Positions 1 to 9,000 of a stretch of 64,000 nucleotides of DNA are shown here, one piece after another (positions within the stretch are counted from its first letter, which is position 1; every line of letters starts with the position of its first letter). The stretch lies in contig NZ_JAAALO010000008.1 in assembly GCF_009908295.1 (NCBI RefSeq), forward strand, positions 1-64,000, written 5' to 3'. This DNA is from Micromonospora rubida. Lineage in GTDB: Bacteria; Actinomycetota; Actinomycetes; Mycobacteriales; Micromonosporaceae. A program made the translations under genes and the position numbers. The notes under the pieces are model-generated. The model was not told where the DNA came from, searched no databases, and worked only from the letters and a program-made list of their open reading frames with translations.

Positions 1-15
1 GCGGCCATCGCGCAT
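1..15 (-). CDS. Possible 5' end of a gene leaving the window
   Basis: An ATG at 15-13 on the minus strand is preceded directly by AAGGAGAGTG, a strong Shine-Dalgarno. Only five codons are inside the window, so no product can be named. A second in-frame or near start (ATG at 8) is also possible. It would lie downstream of the truncated XRE gene and point the same way. Confidence 0.25.
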
Positions 16-89
16 CACTCTCCTTCACTCGGACTTTGCCGTCTCGAAGGATCGCGCGGTGGCCGTCTCTCATCTACGCAACACGCCCA

Positions 90-713
90 TCACGGGCAAG
101 TCGTACACCACTTCCGTGGACGCGACCGGGAGCCGGTCGCGGCGATGCCCGCGAGGGCGGCCAGGGCGTGGAACTGTCGGCGGTCCGTGGTGCCACCTCC
201 TACATCGGATGCCGTGGTCGCGGCATCTGCCGGGGCTGGTGGGGTGCCCAGTCCGGCTGTCTCCCGGGGGCTGGCCGGTTGCTGTTCGTCTGCTTCCGGT
301 GCGGGGTGGTAGGGCTGGTCGGGCAGGGCGAACCACAGGTGCTTGGCGGGTATGCGCAGGACCTGTGCCCAGTGGGCCAGCCGGTCCAGGTGGACGATCG
401 GTGAGCCGTTCTCGACCCTGCTGAGCTGCGCCTGGGTGATTCCGAGCCATCCCGCGACCGGGCCCTGTGGCAGGGGGTTGCGCCCGTGGTACGGGTGGCA
501 GCGGAAGGCCCGGATCACTCGCCCGAGGTGCCGATCGGTCAGCGCCCGGCGTACCGGCTCGTGCTCCCAGAAGGTGGCCGGGACCGTGGGTGGTTGGCTC
601 AGCCGGTCGCGTTCGGCGGCCTGGCAGGGGGCGCACCGTCCGCCGTCGTTGTCGCGGGCCAGTCGGCCGCCGCAGCGGGGGCAGGTGGGGTGTGCCACGG
701 GAAACCTCGCCAT
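90..713 (-). CDS. Truncated XRE-family regulator with N-terminal zinc ribbon
   Basis: 207 aa. The N-terminus has a CxxC...CxxC zinc-ribbon-like knuckle (CPRCGG ... CAPC, residues about 11-30), followed by a helix-turn-helix of the XRE type (VAGWLGITQAQLSRVENG, about residues 86-103). It is a close paralogue of the regulator at 2066-3538 over the first 130 residues or so, but lacks that protein's long TPR-like C-terminal half. After HALAALAGIAATG the sequence becomes arginine-rich and stops, which looks like truncation or a frameshift. The chosen ATG (713) has GGAG nine bases upstream and matches the paralogue's start. It is probably a DNA-binding regulator, possibly no longer able to sense its signal. 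Whether it is functional cannot be told from the sequence. Confidence 0.6.
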   Translation of the reverse strand: MARFPVAHPTCPRCGGRLARDNDGGRCAPCQAAERDRLSQPPTVPATFWEHEPVRRALTDRHLGRVIRAFRCHPYHGRNPLPQGPVAGWLGITQAQLSRVENGSPIVHLDRLAHWAQVLRIPAKHLWFALPDQPYHPAPEADEQQPASPRETAGLGTPPAPADAATTASDVGGGTTDRRQFHALAALAGIAATGSRSRPRKWCTTCP

Positions 714-744
714 TCGCGGTGGCTCCATCCGTATCGCCTCGTTG

Positions 745-805
745 AGCGTACCCATTCAACTCCGCTGCGTGCGGGACCGGTATACGTACCGCGCATATCG
801 AAGCG
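745..805 (-). promoter_or_regulatory. Conserved upstream block of the truncated XRE gene
   Basis: The region upstream of the gene start matches the region upstream of the paralogue at 3538 over roughly 60 bases. The shared core is the near-palindrome GGTATACGTACC at 779-790, then GGGTACGCTC closer to the start codon. Conservation of non-coding sequence between two paralogues suggests a shared promoter/operator, perhaps for autoregulation. Which hexamers are the -10 and -35 is not clear. Confidence 0.45.
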
Positions 806-1003
806 GCGTGCCCGGATCCCTCCGGCGCGGCGGTCCCCGCAACCGGCCCGTCCTGTCCCGCCGCCGGTCCTGCCCCATGGGAGCCCCGCCCCGGGGGAGC
901 CCTGCCGCGCCGAGCTGGTCGCCGCCGCCTTCGACTCTGCCGATCCCGCCCGAAGTTCGTCCACCTTCCGGAAACTCTGTTCCGCTCCTTAGGACGGCCG
1001 GAG

Positions 1004-1049
1004 ATCTTGGTAGGAAATGGCCCCTCGAAGGGCCATTTCCTACCAAGAT
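1004..1049. terminator. Long perfect hairpin (family II, copy 1)
   Basis: Arms 1004-1023 and 1030-1049 are exact reverse complements of 20 bases (starting ATCTTGGTAGG) around a 6-nt loop. There is no T-tract. It lies downstream of the kinase gene that ends at 1155 and upstream of the truncated XRE gene, so a bidirectional or rho-independent-like terminator is plausible. The remaining part of the 714-1154 gap holds the XRE upstream block and nothing else I can identify. A related hairpin is at 22891-22940. Confidence 0.6.
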
Positions 1050-1154
1050 TTCCCGTGTGGCCAGCCGCACTGCCGCAGCCGCAGACCCGCTCGCGTACGG
1101 TCGTGGCCGAACCGAGGTCGACACCGTTGAGCTGCACCGACCCCGTGTCCGGGC

Positions 1155-2063
1155 TCAACCGGTCAGCTCGGCGAACGGCGTCCAGCGCGCCCGGTGGTCG
1201 CCTTCCACCACGGAACGGAGCCGGGTGGTGAACTCCCGGTCGATGGTGGCGGAACTCGCCAGCAGCGGAACGGCCGCCGCGATCATCTTCAGCTCGCGGG
1301 CCTCCCGCAGCAGGGGCCAGTCCGGGTCGGTGGTGACGTCGTACCCGTAGGTGTCCGCCAGCGATCGGTACGCGTCGTCGCCGCCGAACCGGGCTTCGCC
1401 GACGGCGACTGCCGCCAGGTCGACCTGCCGGGGTCCGAGGCACGTCGCGTCGAAGTCACACAGCACGACCCGACCTGACGGCTCGCGGAGCAGGTTGCCG
1501 ACGTGGGCGTCGCCGTGGATCAGTTGCCCCTCCGTGGCCTGGCGTAACGCATCCAGCCGAGGTTCGAGGCGGTCGCACCAGTCCACCAGGAAGGCGCGAT
1601 CGTGATCACCGAGCCCCTCGGCATCGTCCAGCCGCCGGCGCGCGTCGCCGACCGGATCCCACATCGGTAGCGGAAAGGGCGGAACGCCAGGCGTGTGGAA
1701 CTCCCGCAGGGCTCGGCCGAGGTCTTCGGCGGTCGGGGCCGGCGAGGTCGGCGGAACGTACTCCCAGACGGAGGCCAGCAGGCGGCCGACCCGCACCGGC
1801 TGCTCGACATTTGCCGCCAGCCGGATGGTCGGCGAGTCGACGTTTGCGAACCACTGCGCGAGCCGGACAACCTTGCTTACCCGGTCATAGAGCTGGTGGG
1901 TGCGGGCGATACGGATGACGATCGCAGCGCTGGGCAGCGCGAAGACGGCATTGTTGGTCAGGCGCAGCAGCCGCGCATCCCCGGTGGGGACTCCCAGGCC
2001 GGTGGCGACCTGATGCATGGCCGCCGTCATCGCCTTCTCGGTGAACCGCCCCGGTTCAGCCAC
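1155..2063 (-). CDS. Aminoglycoside-phosphotransferase-family kinase
   Basis: About 302 aa from a GTG at 2063, two bases after the stop of the upstream XRE gene. An ATG at 2030 is the alternative start. The APH/choline-kinase fold is shown by the catalytic loop IHGDAHVGNLL and the metal-binding DFDATCLGP about 15 residues later. The N-lobe has LLRLTNNAVFALPS and an IRIAR strand that can carry the ATP-binding residue. Substrates in this family range from aminoglycosides to sugars, choline and homoserine, so resistance should not be assumed. The tight coupling to the XRE/TPR regulator suggests the two are co-transcribed and functionally paired. Confidence 0.8.
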   Translation of the reverse strand: MAEPGRFTEKAMTAAMHQVATGLGVPTGDARLLRLTNNAVFALPSAAIVIRIARTHQLYDRVSKVVRLAQWFANVDSPTIRLAANVEQPVRVGRLLASVWEYVPPTSPAPTAEDLGRALREFHTPGVPPFPLPMWDPVGDARRRLDDAEGLGDHDRAFLVDWCDRLEPRLDALRQATEGQLIHGDAHVGNLLREPSGRVVLCDFDATCLGPRQVDLAAVAVGEARFGGDDAYRSLADTYGYDVTTDPDWPLLREARELKMIAAAVPLLASSATIDREFTTRLRSVVEGDHRARWTPFAELTG

Positions 2064-2065
2064 GC

Positions 2066-3538
2066 TCAGCCCGCTGCCGGCTGGATTGCCGCAATGCTCA
2101 GGCGATGTGCGAACTCGGCGACCGCAGGCAGCTTGCGGTGCCGCGTCAGATCGCGTCGCAGGTCGCCGACGCGGTCCATCACTCGCCTTGAACTCAGGGC
2201 TCGGGCCTGGTCCAGGACGCGCGCGCCGACCGTCAGCGCCTGCTCGGGCTGATCGGCGAGGAACAGCGCGCTGCACAAGCCGACCTCGTTGAGCACCGTG
2301 CTGCGAACGTTGCCCAGGCTGAAGGCGGCGATGGCGCTCTCCACCCAGCGCACCGCCTCCGGCGCGTGCTTCTCGTCCCGGCGTGCCAGGTCCCGATAGA
2401 CGCGGCCGTACTGGGCGAACAACTCGCCGCGGTCGTAGAAGCTCATCCATTCCGGTTCGTGGCCGCTGCCGATGCGGTCGCACTCGTCACTGGCCCGGCC
2501 GAGGGTGGCCACCGCCTCCCGGTGCGCGCCGAGCGCGGCGAGCGAGGCGGCCTCCGCCCCCAGCAACAGCGCGTTGAGCGCTGGTGTGGCCTGTGCCCCG
2601 ACGTGGGCGCGGGCAAGCTGCAACGTCGCCAGCGCGTCCCGGTTGTGGCGGAGGTGTTGTAGCTGCTTGGCCTGGGAATAGCGGACCAGGGCGGCCAACG
2701 GGGCATCGTCCGCAGCGAGTGCGGCACGCTCGGCTGCGACGAAGTGACGGTGGGCATCGCTGTGCTTGCCCGTGTCGAGAGCCGTCCACCCGGCCAACTG
2801 CCGAGCCGCCGCCACCGACGCGACGAGGCGGGAGGTCAACACCTGCGGGTGCGACCAGTCGAGCATCCCGTACACCGACTCCGCGAAATGAGCCACCTCT
2901 CGATACAGCAGGCCGCCTCCGCTCTCGCGGTCCACCGACCGGTACAGCTCCAGAACCGCGTTGAGGCGGGCGACGTCCCTGGCGTCGATGCGACGAGGAT
3001 GTGCTACGCCCGTTGCCGCGATCAGCCCGGCCCCTGCGGCTACGGCTGCGATACCGGCCAGCAGCGCCCGCCGGCTCCCCTCGGGAGAGTCCCCGGAAGG
3101 GCGAGATGCGGGCGGACATCCCGTTCTTGCCCTGCCGTTCCCCTGGGGAAGCGAGAACCACAGGTGCTCCCCGGGGATGCGGAGCATCTGCGCCCAGTGG
3201 ATGAGCCGGTCGAGGTGGACGACGGGTGTGCCCTTTTCGATTCGGCTGAGCTGCGCCTGGGTGATGCCCAGCCATCCCGCGACGGCGCTCTGCGGCAGGG
3301 GGCTACGTCCGTGGTACGGGTGGCAGCGGAATGCCCGGATGGCCCGCCCGAGGTGCCGTTCGGCGAGTGCCCGGCGGACTGGCTCGTGTTCCCAGAAGGT
3401 GGCCGGGACCGCCGGTGGTTGGCTGAGGCGGTCTCGTTCGGCTGCCTGGCAGGGGGCGCAGCGTCCGCTGTCGTTGTCGCGGGCCAGTCGGCCGCCGCAG
3501 CGGGGGCAGGAGGGATGTGTCACGGAAAATCTCGCCAT
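2066..3538 (-). CDS. XRE-family regulator with zinc ribbon and TPR-like C-terminal half
   Basis: 490 aa. Residues 11-30 form a CxxC/CxxC zinc knuckle and residues about 82-125 an XRE helix-turn-helix (AGWLGITQAQLSRIEKG). A short Ala-rich hydrophobic stretch follows (LLAGIAAVAAGAGLIAA, about residues 178-194). The last 280 residues are Ala/Leu-rich helical repeats typical of TPR sensor domains. The start was set at the ATG at 3538 because the paralogue at 713 starts identically; longer in-frame extensions upstream fall in the conserved promoter block. The protein probably controls its own operon, including the APH-like kinase that follows two bases downstream. The ligand is unknown. Confidence 0.75.
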   Translation of the reverse strand: MARFSVTHPSCPRCGGRLARDNDSGRCAPCQAAERDRLSQPPAVPATFWEHEPVRRALAERHLGRAIRAFRCHPYHGRSPLPQSAVAGWLGITQAQLSRIEKGTPVVHLDRLIHWAQMLRIPGEHLWFSLPQGNGRARTGCPPASRPSGDSPEGSRRALLAGIAAVAAGAGLIAATGVAHPRRIDARDVARLNAVLELYRSVDRESGGGLLYREVAHFAESVYGMLDWSHPQVLTSRLVASVAAARQLAGWTALDTGKHSDAHRHFVAAERAALAADDAPLAALVRYSQAKQLQHLRHNRDALATLQLARAHVGAQATPALNALLLGAEAASLAALGAHREAVATLGRASDECDRIGSGHEPEWMSFYDRGELFAQYGRVYRDLARRDEKHAPEAVRWVESAIAAFSLGNVRSTVLNEVGLCSALFLADQPEQALTVGARVLDQARALSSRRVMDRVGDLRRDLTRHRKLPAVAEFAHRLSIAAIQPAAG

Positions 3539-3559
3539 TCGAGGGTGGCCCCGTTCGTA

Positions 3560-3630
3560 TCGCCTGATGGAGCGTACCCAATGAAATCCGCTACGTGCAG
3601 GGCCGGTATACGTACCGTGCATAGTGAAGT
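3560..3630 (-). promoter_or_regulatory. Conserved upstream block of the full-length XRE gene
   Basis: It contains GGTATACGTACC at 3605-3616 and GGGTACGCTC nearer the start, both in the same order and spacing as upstream of the truncated paralogue. Probable promoter/operator; the exact elements are not assigned. Confidence 0.45.
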
Positions 3631-3722
3631 CGCGCGTATGGATGCCGCCGGTGCGGCGGCTACCACGCAACCGGCCCGCCCTGTCCCGGATGCTTGCCCG
3701 CCTGAAGGGGAACAGGCTCGGC

Positions 3723-3793
3723 GGCTCCTACAGAGTTGCCCCGTCTATGCTCCCGCCCGTCGGTAGCACAAACGGGGCAGGTCCATAGGAGCC
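3723..3793. repeat. Long-stem hairpin, family I copy A
   Basis: Arms 3723-3744 and 3772-3793 pair over 22 positions with a few mismatches around a 27-nt loop. The loop contains GCTCCC and CGGTAGCAC, which recur in copies B (17384-17455) and C (23189-23260). It lies in the 650-bp gap 3539-4187, which otherwise contains only the XRE upstream block and the glgB remnant. Position is compatible with a terminator, but conservation of the loop argues for something more. Confidence 0.65.
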
Positions 3794-4106
3794 AAAGGAG
3801 GGAGAGCCGACCCGGCGGGAGCCCGCGTACCGACATCCCGGCCGGAGTGTCGCTCCGGTGGCCAACAGACGATCAAGGGGTAGCCCATAAAGAAGCGCGC
3901 CGGGCGACGGCGGGGCGTCCCCGTCCGGCTGCGTCGCACCGGTGCAGATCAATGGGTGATCGTGGTCCTGGCCTCTGCCCTGGGGCCAGCCCGCCTCAGA
4001 CGTCGCTCGCCTGCTGCCGACCAGCGAGGACGACGTCCAGCGGGGACGACGTCCGCGACGTGATCCGCGTGCGACGAGCGGACGTTCGACACGCCCTACA
4101 TCCGGG

Positions 4107-4184
4107 TCAGCCTCTGCGCAGCCAGAACGCGCCGAGTGGCGGCACCCGCAGTGCTACGGAGGCCGCCATCCCGTTCCACGGCGC
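4107..4184 (-). pseudogene. Remnant of a glgB 3' end (25 codons plus stop)
   Basis: Read on the minus strand this gives [18 protein letters not shown] then AFWLRRG and a stop. The real GlgB C-terminus (17564-17638) reads [18 protein letters not shown] then ALWLRRN and a stop. I count 19 of 25 identical residues and 62 of 78 identical bases with no gap. Many differences are synonymous third-position changes. The remnant begins four bases after the stop of the SWIM gene and has no start codon of its own. It is either the tail of a lost paralogous branching-enzyme gene or a duplicated border of the 13-kb operon that separates it from glgB. Confidence 0.75.
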
Positions 4185-4187
4185 AGG

Positions 4188-6089
4188 TCAGATATCCACC
4201 GAACCCGGGGCGGTCCAGGAGGAGCGGATCAGCTCCCGCTCGGTGGCGGCGAGGTGGGCGGTCGTGGCGAGCCAGGCCCAGGCGTACCGGTCCGGGTCGG
4301 GATCGATGCGCCGACCGAACACATCCCGCCCGCGCCGGTCGGACTCGTCGGCGAGCGCGGCGGCCACCGCGGCAGCGGTGGTGAAGCCGGCGCGGCGCAG
4401 CGTCCCGGTCAGCCCGGCGCCCTCGCTGCGGGCCGCCTCGACGACGGCGCGGCGACCGCCGGAGACGGCCAGCTCCACCAGCCGGCGAACCCGCCACAGC
4501 GGGGACTCCGCGACCGCGTCGACGCCCGCGCCGAGGACCGGTTCGGTCATCGACGCCGGTTCGCGAGGCGGTAGGTGGCCGCCCTGGATCTTGTCGTAGC
4601 CGAGGTCCGCCCGGCCGTGCCAGTCCGCCGGCAGCCGGAGCGTCGTGGCGGCACCGGGCACCGGGCCGACCGCGAGCGGGTGCAGCGTGCTGGCCCGGTC
4701 CGGGTCCAGCCGGCCGACCACCCGGATCCGCAGGCCCGGCCGGGCGGCGAGCTGCCGCAGGTTGGACACGTGGGCCAGCAGCGGGTGAGAGTCGATCGGC
4801 GCCAGCCGGATCAGCGGCCCATCCGGCGCCGGCGCTCGCTCCGGTCCGGCGTCGGTGCCGGGGGCCAGCTCGCGGGCCAGCACCTGGTCGCCGACGGCAC
4901 CCACCACCATCAGGTCGCAGCCGACCAACGCGGTCCCCGCCCCTGCCGGGTCCTCCGGATCGTCGACGGCGAACTGGGCGGTCACCACCTCGGCGAGTGG
5001 GCGGGCGAACAGTTCCGCCAGCGGTCCGGTGGACCAGTCGGTCCGGGTGAGCGGGCTGGCGCGGACCCCCTTGCCGGCGCCGAGCCGGCCGTCCGGGGAG
5101 ACGGTGGTGCCGGTGATCCGCAGGCCGCCGCGGGCCAGCACCGCATGGTTGACCGCGACCGCGCCCATCTCGGTGACCGCCTGAGCGCAGTCCCGTGCCC
5201 GGTCCGGGCCGCCCGGTTTCACGTCGCCGAAGGAGAGCCGGCGCCCGTCGGCGGCGACCAGGTGGGTGACCACCCCGGCGTATCCGTTCGCGCTGATCAC
5301 CGGCTCCCGGCAGACGCCGTACACCTCCAGCGTCCCGTCCGGCTGGTAGGCCCGCCGAAGGATGCCGACCAGCGCCGGGTCGGGATCGCCGGCGGCCAGT
5401 CGGCCGGCCACGTACAGCAGGTCGTGCAGCACCTCGACCAGCTCGGCCAGCCGGTGGCCGGCCTGTCGTTCCCGGTGGGCGCGCAGGCCACGTACCGCGC
5501 GCAGCGCGGCGCTCTCGGCCCGAGGCAGGCCGGCCAACCGGGCGCCGTGCGCGGCCCGGAGCAGTTCGGCCTGGGGGACCGCGCCGGCGGCCGGCGCACC
5601 GGCGGCGAGCACCGCGGCGGCGGCCCGCCACAGCGCACCGGCGGCGGCCCGTTGCGCCTTCGTCGGTGCCGCGTTCTGGCCGGCAGGACCGGCCGCCGAC
5701 TTCCCGGTCCGGCCGGTTTTCGCGCCATGGCTGTCCGGAGCGGACGACGCGACGGTGGACGCCGGGTCGGGATGGATGGCCGGGTCGGCGACCGGGCAGG
5801 CGACCAGGACCGCGGTCCGGTGCAGACAGCGGGGCGCCAACAGGCAGCTGCACCGCGCCTGGTGCGGTTCGGTGACCGCGCCGGTCGGTCCGGGCGTGAG
5901 GGTGACCAGGGCCTCGGTGCCGCAGTCGACCGATACGCCGCCGTCGACCCGGCCGACCGGCACCCCGGCCAGCCGTCCGACGGTGGCGTCCAGCCGCTTG
6001 TGCAGCCGGGGCGGCAGGGCGGCCACCGCCGCAGCGGCGACCTCCGGGAGCACCGGCGGCAACAGGTCGGTGGGTGTGCGGTCCGTCAA
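4188..6089 (-). CDS. SWIM zinc-finger protein (YehQ-like)
   Basis: 633 aa. The SWIM signature CxCx(n)CxH is visible as C80, C82, C88 and H90 (CSCLLAPRCLH). SWIM domains bind zinc and are thought to contact DNA or protein partners. The rest is Ala/Leu/Arg-rich, with a probable C-terminal region of the YehQ type. The start codon is TTG at 6089, overlapping the TGA of the VWA gene (TTGA), so translation is probably coupled. It is the last gene of the operon DUF4132 - large protein - MoxR - VWA - SWIM, the same set of families as the E. coli yeh locus. The function of that locus is not known. Confidence 0.75.
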   Translation of the reverse strand: MTDRTPTDLLPPVLPEVAAAAVAALPPRLHKRLDATVGRLAGVPVGRVDGGVSVDCGTEALVTLTPGPTGAVTEPHQARCSCLLAPRCLHRTAVLVACPVADPAIHPDPASTVASSAPDSHGAKTGRTGKSAAGPAGQNAAPTKAQRAAAGALWRAAAAVLAAGAPAAGAVPQAELLRAAHGARLAGLPRAESAALRAVRGLRAHRERQAGHRLAELVEVLHDLLYVAGRLAAGDPDPALVGILRRAYQPDGTLEVYGVCREPVISANGYAGVVTHLVAADGRRLSFGDVKPGGPDRARDCAQAVTEMGAVAVNHAVLARGGLRITGTTVSPDGRLGAGKGVRASPLTRTDWSTGPLAELFARPLAEVVTAQFAVDDPEDPAGAGTALVGCDLMVVGAVGDQVLARELAPGTDAGPERAPAPDGPLIRLAPIDSHPLLAHVSNLRQLAARPGLRIRVVGRLDPDRASTLHPLAVGPVPGAATTLRLPADWHGRADLGYDKIQGGHLPPREPASMTEPVLGAGVDAVAESPLWRVRRLVELAVSGGRRAVVEAARSEGAGLTGTLRRAGFTTAAAVAAALADESDRRGRDVFGRRIDPDPDRYAWAWLATTAHLAATERELIRSSWTAPGSVDI

Positions 6090-9000
6090 CGTGATCCTCC
6101 GCGGATGCGATCGCCCACCCAGCGGGCGAGTTCGAGCGGGCTGAGAGCGGCGACCGGCATCCCGGCCGCGACGAGCTGCTCGGCGACCGGCACCGAATAG
6201 CAGGGCATCCCCCTGTCGTTCAGCGCGGCGCAGCCGAGCAGGTGCACGCCGGAGCTGGCCAGGGTGCGGACCTCACCGAGCAGCCCGGCCAGCGGGTAAC
6301 CCTCCTCGAAGTCGCTGACCACCGCGACGATGGTGCGGCTCGGCACGGTCACCAGCGAGCGCGCGTGGGCCAGCCCGGCGGCGATGTGCGTACCGCCGCC
6401 GACGCGCACCTCCAGCAGCAGCGACAGCGGGTCGTCGACCCGGTCGGTCAGGTCGGCCACCTCCGTGGAGAAGGCGAGGAAGTGGGTGGACAGGGTGGGC
6501 ACCCCGGCCAGTACGGCGGCCGTCAACGCCGACCACACCACCGACGCCTCCATCGAGCCGGACACGTCGACCACCAGCACCAGCCGCCAGTCGGCCTCCC
6601 TGCGGGTGCGGGTGTTGAAGACCGGGCGTTCCGGCACCACCACCGTCCGGCCGTCCTCGAGGCGCTGGGTGTGCCGCAGGTTCGCCTGGAGCGTACGGGC
6701 GAGGTTGATCCGGCCGCCGGGACGACGCGACGGACGCGGGTTGGTCAACCCGGTCAGCGCCGGGCGCACCTGGGTGGCCAACTGCTTGGTCAGCTCCTCG
6801 ACCAGCCGCCGGACCAGTGGCCGCAGCTTGGCCAGATGCCCCTCGGGCAGGCCACCGGCCAGCGACAGCACCGAGGTCAGCAGCTCCATCGAGGGGCGTA
6901 CCGAGGCCGGGTCGAGCTCGACGAGCACGTCGGTACGGCCGTTCTCGGCCGCCCGGGCGATCACCTCCTCACGTACCGCGGTGCCGAAGAGCGCCTCCAG
7001 TTCGGCGGCCCACTCGCGCGCGGTCGGGAAGGAGGCTTCCTGGCCGCCTCCGGCCGCCTGGCCGAGGTCGGTGGCGCCCTCGCCCTGACCCGCCCCGTAC
7101 AGCTCGTCGAGGGCACGGGCGTAGCGGCGGGCGTCGGCCGGCAACCGGTCGGGTTGGCGGCCGAGCAGCAGCCGCCACCGGTCCGTGGGGGTGAGCTGGG
7201 CGGCCGGGGTGTCCGGGCCGGGCTCGGCGTCGGTGGAGCCGGTCGGCGTGTCCGGGCCGGGCTCGGCGTCGGCGGAGCCGCTCGACGGGCCCGGGATCGG
7301 GATGTCGCGGGCGATCAGGGCGGCCCGACCGGCCAGGTCGGCGGCGGTCCAGCGGGCCAGCAGCTCGGGCGGGACGGACAGGGTCAGGTCGAGCCGATCG
7401 CCGAGCCGGTCCGCGACGGTGTGCAGCAGGCGGTCCCGGGCCGCCGGGGTGAGCACGTGGAACCCGCCGCGCAGCGCCGGCAGCCGATCCAGGAACTCGG
7501 TGTCCGTGAGCCGCTCGATCCGCTCCAGTAGCGGGTCCAGCGCCGCCGGGGCGGACTGCAGCAGCGGGTGCGCCGCGGTGAGCAGACCCGCGAGCAGCCG
7601 GTGCAGGTGCCGGCGGGTGTCCGGGCCGGTCGCCGCGTCGATCCAGCCGGCCACCCGGGTGCCCAGGACCTCCAGGCCGGTCAGGTCGAGCAGCACCCGG
7701 GCGGCCAGGGCGGCGCCCTGGATCAGCGGCGAACCGGCCCGGGCCAGGTGGCCGAGGGCCTCGTCCAGGCGCAGGCCGATCCGATCCTCGCCGGCGCGGA
7801 CCGCGAGGTCGACCAGCGCGGCGGCGTCGGCGGTGGCGTCGCTGCCGGCCAGGCCCGGCAGCCCGCGGACCGCCGCGTCCAGCAGCACGACGGCCAGCTC
7901 GGCCGCCCGGGCCCGGCCGTCGGCGGTGGTGCCGGGCAGATGCTCGCGGCGCAGGGCCTCCAGCAGGTCCAGGGCGGCCAGCAGCTCGGGCAGCGTGCCG
8001 GTGCCCGGCAGCACCACGGCGGCCAGCTCGAGCCGGTCGGTGACCAGATCGGGCAGGTCGCACCGGGCGGCGTCGCGCAGCCCGGTGAGTAGCCGCTCGG
8101 CGGTGGGGCCGCCGTCGGCGGCCTCCCGGCGGAACCGCTCCCGCAGGGTGCCGGCCGCGGCCAGCGCCGCGGTCACCCCGCGTACGCCGACCAGGTCCAG
8201 CCGGGCCGCCACGGACGGCGTCCAGGCCAGTTGCCAGCGGGTGGTCAGGGCGGCGCCGTCGCCGGTGCCGGAGACCGCGATCGGCTCGCCGTAGCCGATG
8301 CCGCAGACCTGCAGGCGTTGCAGCAGGATCTCCCGCCGCCCGTCCAGCTCGGTGCGCAGCGGGTCCAGCCGGACCTCGCGGGACTTCGGGCTGTCCGGGT
8401 TGGGCAGCCGCAGCGCGGTGAGTTCCGCCTCGACGGCGGGACCGAGGCCGGACCGCGGCGTGCCGGGGGCGATCCGGCCCCGCTCGGCGCCGACCAGCAC
8501 GGTCTCCAGCGCCCTGGCCAGCGCTCGGCCACGGCCGAGCAGTTCACCCTGGCCGAGCACGGTGGTCACCGCCTCCAGCACCTCGCCCCGGCCGGGGGCG
8601 GGCAGGTCCCGCAGCCGGGCCAGGTCGCCGGCCAGCCGTACCGTCTCGGCGGCCTCGCCGGTACCGGCGGTGTGCCCGGCCGAGCGGAGTTCCCGGCACA
8701 GGTCGGTGACCGCCCGGGCGGCGGCGGCCCGGATCCGTTCCGGGTCGCCGGCAGCCGTGAAGACGGACTGCTGCCAGCGCGGGTCGCGGATCCCGGCCGG
8801 GTAGCCGGACCGGGAGTCGAGCAGGTCGAACGCGTACGGCACCAGCGAGGTGATCGCCGTGCCACTGCCGTCGGTGGCGGCCGGACCGGGCCGGACCTTA
8901 CCGGCCGGGGCGGCGCTGGCCGTGCTGACGGTCCGGGTCGGCGCGTCGTCGGCGTCGGTCGACGCGGCGGCCAGCAGGGCGGGGGCCCCGTCGGCCTCGG

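Noticed and set aside
70-1443. 457-codon minus-strand frame across the truncated XRE gene and hairpin
   Set aside because: It reads through a perfect hairpin, the conserved upstream block and two other genes; composition is Arg/Pro/Gly only.
1155-2063. Calling the APH-like kinase an aminoglycoside resistance gene
   Set aside because: The family is broad and no antibiotic locus is adjacent; only the fold is supported.
3736-4599. Plus-strand frame over the 3.8-4.2 kb gap
   Set aside because: Runs from the hairpin loop through the glgB remnant into the antisense of the SWIM gene; no motifs.
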